Assembly (NCBI GenBank): GCA_008501785.1
Contig: QQUD01000078.1
Coordinates: forward strand, 1-5,242
Direction: 5' to 3'
Origin: Chloroflexota bacterium
GTDB lineage: Bacteria > Chloroflexota > Anaerolineae > Promineifilales > Promineifilaceae
Length of the DNA: 5,242 nucleotides
The first letter of the stretch is position 1. Every line of letters starts with the position of its first letter. The translations under genes and the position numbers were made by a program. Positions 1 to 4,544 of this stretch are shown in pieces. The notes under the pieces were generated by a model that saw nothing but the letters and a program-made list of their open reading frames with translations, had not been told where the DNA came from and searched no databases.

Positions 1-260
1 ATATCTTCGATGGCAACGTGAGAGCGTTTTTCGCGGAAGACGGACGCCAGGTAGTTGACTCGATTGCGACGAATGAAATAAGAGATTAATTCACGCGCTT
101 TATCTTTCTTCCCACCAGGCGGTAAATTTTCGTAGTCGAGCCCCAGGTCAAAACAAAGGTCGCGTAAATCATTTTCATTGAAGAGTTCGATGAGCGCCTT
201 TAAGAGTTTTCGTGGTTCTACAGGTGTCTCCGCATTGGGAGGTGAGGTTTTATCAGTCAT
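1..260 (-). CDS. N-terminal part of a protein with an effector-associated (EAD/death-like) domain, cut by window edge
   Basis: An open frame starts at the ATG at 258-260 and runs without a stop to the left edge, giving 86 residues. After a polar leader (residues 1-16, rich in Pro, Thr and Glu), residues 17-80 form a compact all-helical domain: a first helix (KLLKALIELF), then the hallmark stretch NDLRDLCFDLGLDYENLP, then GKKDKARELISYFIRRNRV and a final helix. This pattern (E/D-L-R-x-L-C-F-D-L-G-x-D-Y-x-x-L-P, then G-K-x-x-K-A-R-E-L) is what I recall from EAD-type adaptor domains at the N-terminus of bacterial conflict proteins with NACHT, TIR, caspase-like or trypsin-like effectors, common in Chloroflexota and cyanobacteria. 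The effector portion lies outside the window, so its activity is unknown. No strong Shine-Dalgarno is visible, but a good promoter sits 39 bp upstream, so it is probably transcribed apart from the genes to its right. The family call is from memory; the exact EAD subtype is uncertain. Confidence 0.72.
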   Translation of the reverse strand, partial: MTDKTSPPNAETPVEPRKLLKALIELFNENDLRDLCFDLGLDYENLPPGGKKDKARELISYFIRRNRVNYLASVFREKRSHVAIED

Positions 261-298
261 AGAAACCCAAAGTTATTGAAACTTGGTCACTATGCAAG

Positions 299-327
299 AT
301 TATATGTCAAGTTGATGTAAATGTAAA
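299..327 (-). promoter_or_regulatory. Sigma-70-type promoter for the EAD-domain gene
   Basis: On the minus strand a TTTACA -35 hexamer (322-327) is followed after exactly 17 nt by a perfect TATAAT -10 (299-304). Transcription would begin near 290, leaving an untranslated leader of about 30 nt before the ATG at 260. A second TTTACA (316-321) directly adjoins the first, and a TTGACA (305-310) abuts the -10 box but is at zero spacing and cannot be its partner. The flanking DNA is AT-rich, as expected of a promoter. Confidence 0.7.
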
Positions 328-389
328 CATAAATAGAAAAGCAAACCATTTATTTTCATCAAAGTATGATAAATATGAGCTTAATGGGA

Positions 390-770
390 TTATTCAACGA
401 ATATTTCGACTCGTTCATTACCTTCATCATCGAGTGCTTCGAATATTTTGCCTTGTTGACCGCTGCGAATAGCTTCCATGATGTCTTGGTAATCGACCCC
501 TTCCATGTCTGGCGCAAAACGAGCACCCATTTTGATGCCGACTTTGACTAGGCCAATGGGGATGTTGACATTGACTTTGTGCTGACCGCTGGTGGTATCG
601 GTGACACGCACACGGAACCAGCGAGGTGAACTGGCTCCTTTTAATGGCTCGAAATTGGCGCTGTTTTTGCTGGTGTCGAGCGCACGCAGTAGTTCAGCAC
701 CTTCGCTGGCACTAATTTTTCCGTCTTCTATCATTTTCAATATTTGCATGCGTTCTTCTATGCTTGCCAT
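390..770 (-). CDS. Small SHOCT-like domain protein, 126 aa
   Basis: Residues 5-31 form a SHOCT-like helical hairpin (ILKMIEDGKISASEGAELL), a short module thought to mediate oligomerisation or protein contacts. A Ser/Asn-rich linker (32-49) leads to a second domain at 50-126 beginning WFRVRV and containing KVNVNIPI, then KVGIKMGARF, and ending in an acidic strand (EGNERVEIFVE). The second domain matches the 138-aa protein at 3449-3865 at about 30 of 80 positions by hand alignment, so the two are paralogues. There is no signal peptide or membrane segment, so the protein is probably cytoplasmic. The ATG at 768-770 is preceded by GAGGG four bases upstream, a modest Shine-Dalgarno; the internal Met8 lies inside the first helix and is unlikely as a start. 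It follows the GNAT gene by 79 nt, with a hairpin between. Biochemical function is unknown; in relatives such proteins accompany DUF2089 and DUF4097 genes. Confidence 0.85.
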   Translation of the reverse strand: MASIEERMQILKMIEDGKISASEGAELLRALDTSKNSANFEPLKGASSPRWFRVRVTDTTSGQHKVNVNIPIGLVKVGIKMGARFAPDMEGVDYQDIMEAIRSGQQGKIFEALDDEGNERVEIFVE

Positions 771-794
771 TTTTCCCTCTAATTAAGGTGATTG

Positions 795-831
795 CTCGTG
801 GTTGCCCAGTTTGGAAATCAGCAACCACGAG
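795..831 (-). repeat. Inverted repeat, 11-bp perfect stem, 15-nt loop
   Basis: CTCGTGGTTGC (795-805) and GCAACCACGAG (821-831) are perfect reverse complements in the 79-nt spacer between the GNAT stop and the start of the 126-aa gene. On the transcribed (minus) strand the stem is followed by CAATCACC rather than a T run, so it is not a canonical Rho-independent terminator. A transcript-end stabilising, processing or attenuation hairpin is more plausible. Confidence 0.8.
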
Positions 832-849
832 TGCAGAATGTTTTCTGTA

Positions 850-1839
850 TCAATTTAGTTTTAACTGCATATGTGTCAATGTCCGCTTTGGCTGAAAGTT
901 AGCTTCGCGGAGCAGGTTGCTTGTAAACCCGTCGTCGTCGGGATGGTCGATGCGGACATTGCGACGGGGTAGGTAGTATAGACGGCGGATGAGTTTGGCG
1001 AGCAACGGCCGTTCCAACTGCCCCCGCCATTCTGGATGAATTCGCAAACTTGCCGCATGTGTCTTGCCCCATTCCGATAAAATGGTGGCCATGCCTGTTA
1101 ACTGGTTGTTGTGAGTTGTTGCCCATGTTTCCATAGAACGGCCGTTTACAAAATTAGATATTTTTCGCAAAAACCCATTTTGATAAGCGTCAAAATTTAG
1201 CGGCTCAGGCCAGTTTAGCTCAGGTGCTAAGGCTGCCTTGTCTAACTGATACGCAGCCTGCCATTCCGAGCGCCGTAGCTCTCGGATTTGGGGGCTAAGA
1301 CTGCCGTCAGCCGTTGCGTCTAGTTGATGTAGCCGAGAAACAGGTGCATACCAGGACGTCATGCTGCCTAGGTTTGTGTAGTTAAGTGTCTCGTAAAGTT
1401 CTTCAGCCGGTGTATTTGTTTTCACCACTTGTAGCAAAATTTCTTGCCCATTGCGTGTACGCACCATTCTATGAACGGCTCTCATCAATTGATGGGCGAT
1501 TCCTTTACGGCGATGGTCTGGATGGACAGCGACGTTGACAACCAGGTAGCGACCTGGCACTTTGGTGGTGAGAATAGTGACATTGCCAACAATACGGCCG
1601 TTTACCTCCCACACAAACCCCAAAGCCAGCTTGCTCGCCGCTGGATTAAGCCGCCACAAAAAGGCGGCTTGCTGATTGGTTGTGGCGGGTCCTGTATAAA
1701 AGCGCTGCCCGTCAATGTTGTGAACAGAAGCGCCAAAACAAACTTCCAATAGTTTGAGTATCTGTGGAATGTCGGTATTCAAGTTAATTGGACGTAGCCC
1801 AGGATATGTTTGGTGTTTAGCTTGAGCGGTTACAACCAT
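850..1839 (-). CDS. Tandem GNAT-fold N-acetyltransferase, 329 aa
   Basis: GNAT enzymes transfer an acetyl group from acetyl-CoA to an amine. Residues 14-168 form a complete GNAT domain: an N-terminal LRPI strand, the strand GRIVGNVTIL (81-90), and motif A at 99-119 (VVNVAVHPDHRRKGIA) with the acetyl-CoA pyrophosphate-binding R-x-x-G-x-A signature at R110-R-K-G-I-A115, followed by LYETLNYTNLG (148-158), the usual C-terminal helix and strand. Residues 185-329 look like a second, decayed GNAT domain: IRELRRSEW, TGMATIL, SLRIHPEWRGQLERPLL and LLREANFQP keep the order of elements, but the glycine of the CoA loop is lost. Tandem GNATs of this size are known (for example mycothiol synthase MshD), though nothing here identifies the substrate. 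The ATG at 1837-1839 has no clear Shine-Dalgarno but begins just before the domain. A 223-bp gap upstream suggests its own regulation. Confidence 0.85.
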   Translation of the reverse strand: MVVTAQAKHQTYPGLRPINLNTDIPQILKLLEVCFGASVHNIDGQRFYTGPATTNQQAAFLWRLNPAASKLALGFVWEVNGRIVGNVTILTTKVPGRYLVVNVAVHPDHRRKGIAHQLMRAVHRMVRTRNGQEILLQVVKTNTPAEELYETLNYTNLGSMTSWYAPVSRLHQLDATADGSLSPQIRELRRSEWQAAYQLDKAALAPELNWPEPLNFDAYQNGFLRKISNFVNGRSMETWATTHNNQLTGMATILSEWGKTHAASLRIHPEWRGQLERPLLAKLIRRLYYLPRRNVRIDHPDDDGFTSNLLREANFQPKRTLTHMQLKLN

Positions 1840-1915
1840 CTGTTCAGATTCCCAGCAAAAATCAGGATAATTTAGATGTTTTCATCCAGCATAAAAAACG
1901 AAGATGATGAATTCC

Positions 1916-1945
1916 ATTTTACCTCAATCCAGCCAATGATGGGAA
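1916..1945 (-). promoter_or_regulatory. Possible promoter for the GNAT gene
   Basis: On the minus strand TTCCCA (1940-1945, four matches to TTGACA) is separated by 18 nt from TAAAAT (1916-1921, five matches to TATAAT). Transcription would begin near 1908, about 70 nt before the ATG. The spacing is acceptable but the -35 is weak, and the region is AT-rich enough that a chance match is possible. Confidence 0.3.
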
Positions 1946-1993
1946 TCTTTTAATTCAAATGTAAATGTGCAAATTGCCGTGAACTTTTTTTAT

Positions 1994-2051
1994 AGATTGG
2001 ACCAATTTGTACCTTATGAGATCGTGATGCTAGTGAAAATTGGTCCAATCT
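1994..2051. promoter_or_regulatory. 15-bp inverted repeat containing two ATTGGWCCAAT boxes, candidate operator pair
   Basis: A perfect 15-bp inverted repeat (1994-2008 and 2037-2051) has a 28-bp centre. Each arm contains an 11-bp near-palindrome: ATTGGACCAAT (1996-2006) and ATTGGTCCAAT (2039-2049). The box centres are 43 bp apart, close to four helical turns. The element lies just after the stop of the DUF4097 gene and about 155 bp upstream of the GNAT start. It is not followed by a T run on either strand, which argues against a terminator. Dyad boxes of the TTGG-N-CCAA kind fit binding by a dimeric repressor, but no regulator can be named. Confidence 0.55.
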
Positions 2052-2062
2052 CGGCAAACCAC

Positions 2063-3349
2063 TTAATTCCCCAGCGCTTCTAGCAAGGTAGCAGCTTCGG
2101 CTGGTGTGATGATGCCTTGTTCCACCATCTTTAAAATCTTGAGCTGCTCTTCGCTGGTGGCTTTCGGTTTAGAGGGTGTCGGTGGTTTAGGGGCTGCCGG
2201 TGGTCGCCCTGGTGAACGGCGCACGTGTCTTTCGGCGCGGCGGCGAGCTTGTTCGGCGGCACGTTCAGCTTTGGCTGCGGCACGTTCGGCAGCGCGTTCG
2301 GCTTTGGCTGCAGCGCGTTCGGCTTCGCGTGTGACTCTTTCGGAAATGTTCTGGGTGAATTCAGGCCCAAACCGTTGATCCAGCTCAGTGGCAACTTTTG
2401 AGAATTTATCAAGGATTTGTGAGCTAATCTGTGCGCCCAACCCTTCTAAATCAACGCTGAAGTCAAAATCGATATTGTCAGCGGCTTCATTTTCCCAACG
2501 GGGGTCAACGACTTGTGATTCTTTGAGGATAATACGGCCGTTTGCCGTCAGCGATACGTGCGTTTCGCCATCACCAATCTTGCCGGTCAGCAGTGTGTCG
2601 GTAGCTTTTTCAACCTCAAGCGAGAGTCGATTTTTGATGACTGGAGCATTGGCTACCAGATTGATTGGGGCATTCATCGGCCAGCGCACAACGATGTCGC
2701 GTTCACATTGAAATGTATGGCTGTTTGCCGTCAGACTGCCGTAGAGTCGAATGTCTCCCTGGATGTTGTTTACGGTTGTTTGGCCACCGAGGTTGCGCAA
2801 ATTGATGTCTCGCTGGCCACTGTTGACGGTTACGTCGCCATTGACGGTGCGCAGGCTGATGTCGCCCGTTGCTTCGTTGAGCGTAACGGCGCCTGAGGCA
2901 TTGCGCACGGAGACATCGCCATGAATGGTGCCTAAGTTTAGCTCTTGCACATTGCGGAAAACGCAGTCGCCGTGAATGGTTTCGGTGCTGATGCTGCCGT
3001 CAATGTTTTTGGCGGACAGGTCGTTGTGAATCGTGCCGATCTTTAAGTTGGCGGTGCCGACTAACACAACGTCGCGGTGGGCTTCGTGGATGGAAATACG
3101 GCCGTTTACATACTTAATCACCAAATCGCCACTCACCTGCGAAATGGTCAAGCCGCTGCCCTCAGGAACCATCAGCTTCAAATCGCCAGGACAGCTTACA
3201 GTAATGGCGGTTTCATCCTGGCTAAGTTCGTAGTTGTCCCCTTTGCAGAGAACCGCCCCTTCAGACCAACTGCGAATCACCAAATCACCCTGACACTCGG
3301 TCACGTTAATTTGTGGTGTTTTATCTGTAAAAATTTTTTCTTGACTCAT
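2063..3349 (-). CDS. DUF4097 beta-repeat protein with hendecad coil and C-terminal SHOCT-like module, 428 aa
   Basis: From the ATG at 3347-3349 the protein starts MSQEKIFTDK with no signal peptide. Residues about 15-70 are divergent beta strands; 75-198 hold seven tandem units of 17-18 residues, each starting with D (for example GDVSVRN, GDISLRT, QRDINLRN), the DUF4097 repeat expected to wind as a beta-solenoid. Residues 200-285 continue in beta strands and end in GETHVSLTANGRIIL. Residues 300-340 are amphipathic helix; 343-375 are three 11-residue units of the AERAAAKAERA type, predicted as a long charged helix or coiled coil; 382-397 are Pro-rich; 399-426 form a SHOCT-like hairpin (LKILKMVEQGIITPAEAATLL). 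An upstream in-frame GTG at 3359-3361 would add four residues but lacks a Shine-Dalgarno, whereas ATG 3349 has a weak GAGAAAG before it. Compared with YvlB/LiaX-type proteins, where I recall the short module at the N-terminus, the order is reversed. The role is probably as a scaffold or sensor in an envelope-related pathway; this is inference. Confidence 0.85.
   Translation of the reverse strand: MSQEKIFTDKTPQINVTECQGDLVIRSWSEGAVLCKGDNYELSQDETAITVSCPGDLKLMVPEGSGLTISQVSGDLVIKYVNGRISIHEAHRDVVLVGTANLKIGTIHNDLSAKNIDGSISTETIHGDCVFRNVQELNLGTIHGDVSVRNASGAVTLNEATGDISLRTVNGDVTVNSGQRDINLRNLGGQTTVNNIQGDIRLYGSLTANSHTFQCERDIVVRWPMNAPINLVANAPVIKNRLSLEVEKATDTLLTGKIGDGETHVSLTANGRIILKESQVVDPRWENEAADNIDFDFSVDLEGLGAQISSQILDKFSKVATELDQRFGPEFTQNISERVTREAERAAAKAERAAERAAAKAERAAEQARRRAERHVRRSPGRPPAAPKPPTPSKPKATSEEQLKILKMVEQGIITPAEAATLLEALGN
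2225..2323 (-). repeat. Three 33-bp tandem units encoding an 11-residue helical repeat
   Basis: Units at 2291-2323, 2258-2290 and 2225-2257 encode AERAAAKAERA, AERAAAKAERA and AEQARRRAERH. The first two are identical in protein but differ at several third codon positions, so the protein repeat has been kept while the DNA drifted. An 11-residue period fits a hendecad, slightly right-handed coiled coil or a long stable charged helix. Confidence 0.85.
2756..3127 (-). repeat. Seven tandem 17-18-residue DUF4097 beta units
   Basis: Inside the large DUF4097 protein, successive units begin DLVIKY, DVVLVG, DLSAKN, DCVFRN, DVSVRN, DISLRT and DINLRN, each with a second strand such as GRISIHE or GDVTVNS. 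The Asp spacing is 17 or 18 residues throughout. In DNA this gives a strong periodicity of about 54 bp with diverged copies. Confidence 0.8.
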
Positions 3350-3376
3350 AATCTTTCTCACATTTGTGGGAGAGGA

Positions 3377-3440
3377 GCAAGGGGAAAGGGGTAAGGGTCA
3401 AGGAAGAATTCTTCCCTGCCCCCTGCAACTTGCCCCTTGC
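3377..3440. repeat. Imperfect long hairpin with purine-rich and pyrimidine-rich arms
   Basis: The spacer between the 138-aa gene and the DUF4097 gene is a near-palindrome. Outer arms GCAAGGGG (3377-3384) and CCCCTTGC (3433-3440) are perfect reverse complements, and the centre GGAAGAATTCTTCC (3402-3415) is a perfect 14-bp palindrome. Between them one arm is almost all G and A (runs of GGGG, AAA, GGGG) and the other C-rich. No T run follows. It could act as a transcript hairpin, or be a copy of a dispersed intergenic repeat. Confidence 0.65.
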
Positions 3441-3448
3441 AACCCTTT

Positions 3449-3865
3449 CTATTCAAAATATACCTGCACGTGTTCATTGCTATCTTCATCTTGTACTTCG
3501 ACGATCATGCCTTTTTGCATATTTTTCATCATGCCATCAATTTCGTTCCAGTTGAGGTCGTCGAGTTCATCGGTGAATTTGCGTCCGATTTTCATCCCAA
3601 ATTTGAACATGCGAATGGGGATGTTGACGCTGACTTTGTTCTTCCCTGAGTCTAAGTTGCGCACGCGCACTTTGAACCAGGATGGCGTGTGGCCTGTTGT
3701 CATCGGTTCTTTGGTGGGAACGGCCGTTTCTTCTTCAACTTCAATCACTTGTTCTTTGGTGGGAACGGCCGTTTCCACTACCGGCGTACTCAACATTTCC
3801 GCTGCTTCTTCTGCGGTAATTTTTCCTTGACTCAATAATTCTAAGATTTCTTTACGATTGCTCAT
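3449..3865 (-). CDS. Small SHOCT-like domain protein with duplicated linker, 138 aa
   Basis: Residues 4-27 are a SHOCT-like hairpin (KEILELLSQGKITAEEAAEML). The linker (28-60) contains an in-frame duplication of ETAVPTKE (residues 31-38 and 46-53). Residues 61-138 form the domain shared with the 126-aa protein: WFKVRV, KVSVNIPI, KFGMKIGRKF, then an acidic C-terminal strand ending EHVQVYFE. No signal peptide or membrane segment is visible. The start at 3863-3865 has a strong AAGGAG (3873-3878) at seven bases, fixing it. It lies 94 nt after the 179-aa gene, across the 8-bp repeat array, and 99 nt before the DUF4097 gene, so it is probably translated from the same message as its neighbours. Function is unknown; the shared module points to a direct partner relationship with the DUF4097 protein or the DUF2089 regulator, which is inference. 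Confidence 0.87.
   Translation of the reverse strand: MSNRKEILELLSQGKITAEEAAEMLSTPVVETAVPTKEQVIEVEEETAVPTKEPMTTGHTPSWFKVRVRNLDSGKNKVSVNIPIRMFKFGMKIGRKFTDELDDLNWNEIDGMMKNMQKGMIVEVQDEDSNEHVQVYFE
3706..3775 (-). repeat. 25-bp direct repeat at 45-bp period within a coding region
   Basis: An identical 25-bp stretch occurs at 3706-3730 and 3751-3775, each including GGGAACGGCCGTTTC. The 45-bp offset equals 15 codons, so reading frame is kept and the protein gains a second ETAVPTKE. Identity at every base over 25 positions suggests a recent in-frame duplication in a linker that tolerates length change. Confidence 0.85.
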
Positions 3866-3872
3866 TGTTTGT

Positions 3873-3878
3873 CTCCTT
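3873..3878 (-). promoter_or_regulatory. Shine-Dalgarno of the 138-aa gene
   Basis: AAGGAG on the minus strand with seven bases to the ATG at 3865. It lies directly after the TTTTTATA that ends the 8-bp repeat array, so folding of the array could affect whether this site is made or accessible. Confidence 0.8.
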
Positions 3879-3886
3879 ATAAAAAG

Positions 3887-3958
3887 CCAGTCAGCCAGTC
3901 AGCCGGTCAGCTAATCAGCAAAGAAGCTGAAATGCTGAAATGCTGAGTTGCTGAAATG
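3887..3958 (-). repeat. Array of nine in-phase 8-bp units forming an inverted structure
   Basis: Read on the plus strand in steps of eight: CCAGTCAG, CCAGTCAG, CCGGTCAG, CTAATCAG, CAAAGAAG, CTGAAATG, CTGAAATG, CTGAGTTG, CTGAAATG. The left four units end in TCAG and the right four begin CTGA, so the halves are complementary in register: four 5-bp blocks (TCAGC/GCTGA) separated by 3-by-3 mismatches, with a loop around 3920-3925. The array begins directly after the stop of the 179-aa gene, and on the minus strand it ends GGCTTTTTATA, just before the next ribosome binding site. A T run after a hairpin suggests attenuation or partial termination. Confidence 0.85.
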
Positions 3959-3959
3959 C

Positions 3960-4499
3960 TTATTGCACAAATGCGACCTCGTAGCCGAGTTGGGTCAGGG
4001 CACTCATGAGTGGTGCGGGGTTTGCCATGCGAATGGCTCCGTGCCACCATTCACCCTGTGCGCCTCGAAAAACATATCCACCTCCAGCATGTCGTCCTTC
4101 AATAGGAATCAACAGTTGGGTAGGTTCTCCGGTTCGGGCTATCGAATTAAACACAACGGGTTGATCAAAATAAAGTTCAAGCACCAATGAATTGTTGTTG
4201 TAATCGGCCAATGTTTGCTCCGATAAGCCAACACTTATCAAGTCGGTGTTATTCAGTTTGCTTAAAGAGACTTCTACCGCGTCAGCCAGCGCATTAAATT
4301 GGCTGTGTCCTGGTCCCATCACGATCCGTTCGCCGTGATCAATGACGATAATGCGAGACGGCCGTACATGGGTGGCTGTTGAGCGAAACCAAAGCCAGTT
4401 GCCGGTATTCAACACATTCACCATATAAACAAGCGCAACCGCAAAGACAATCAAACTAATAAAAGGTTCAATAATGCGAATCTTACCTGGATGCTTCAT
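3960..4499 (-). CDS. Membrane-anchored protein of unknown family, 179 aa
   Basis: Residues 1-11 are basic (MKHPGKIRIIE) and residues 12-30 are one hydrophobic segment (FISLIVFAVALVYMVNVL), a likely uncleaved signal anchor placing residues 31-179 outside the membrane. The exported part contains NWLWFRS, RIIVIDHGERIVMGPG, a helix FNALADAVEVSLSKL, then a beta-rich stretch SLVLELYFDQPVVF, TQLLIPIEG and GGYVFRGAQGEWWHG, ending in a helix and strand (MSALTQLGYEVAFV). No cysteine is present and no catalytic motif is evident. I do not recognise the family. The ATG at 4497-4499 has GGAG (4508-4511) eight bases upstream. It starts 39 nt after the DUF2089 stop, across a strong hairpin, so it should be co-transcribed with it. 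As the only membrane protein of the cluster it could be the envelope-facing component; this is inference. Confidence 0.83.
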   Translation of the reverse strand: MKHPGKIRIIEPFISLIVFAVALVYMVNVLNTGNWLWFRSTATHVRPSRIIVIDHGERIVMGPGHSQFNALADAVEVSLSKLNNTDLISVGLSEQTLADYNNNSLVLELYFDQPVVFNSIARTGEPTQLLIPIEGRHAGGGYVFRGAQGEWWHGAIRMANPAPLMSALTQLGYEVAFVQ

Positions 4500-4514
4500 G
4501 ATTCTTACTCCGTG

Positions 4515-4544
4515 GGATAATGTAGTTCAGAAACTACATTATCC
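4515..4544 (-). repeat. 13-bp perfect hairpin overlapping the DUF2089 stop codon
   Basis: GGATAATGTAGTT (4515-4527) and AACTACATTATCC (4532-4544) are perfect reverse complements with a four-base loop. The upstream arm includes the last Gly codon and the TAA stop (4539-4541) of the DUF2089 gene, and the downstream arm ends only three bases before the GGAG of the next gene. No T run follows, so it is not a standard terminator. A role in translational coupling or mRNA processing between the two genes is plausible. Confidence 0.85.

Noticed and set aside
305..310. TTGACA as the -35 of the left promoter
   Set aside because: It directly abuts TATAAT with no spacer; the functional partner at 17 nt is TTTACA at 322-327.
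1444..1752. Plus-strand open frame of 102 codons
   Set aside because: Antisense to the conserved GNAT motif A region; no Shine-Dalgarno.
1994..2051. Rho-independent terminator of the DUF4097 gene
   Set aside because: The stem is strong but the loop is 28 nt and the transcribed strand continues ATAAAAAAAG instead of a T run.
2106..2378. Plus-strand open frame rich in Ala, Arg and Ser
   Set aside because: It is the antisense shadow of the coil-encoding repeats of the DUF4097 gene; no ribosome binding site and no plausible protein family.
3366..3830. Long plus-strand open frame of 154 codons
   Set aside because: It crosses the intergenic foldback and lies antisense to the well-supported 138-aa gene; the composition is low-complexity Ser/Thr and there is no family resemblance.
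3887..3958. CRISPR array
   Set aside because: Units are 8 bp with no spacers of unique sequence; it is a simple phased repeat.
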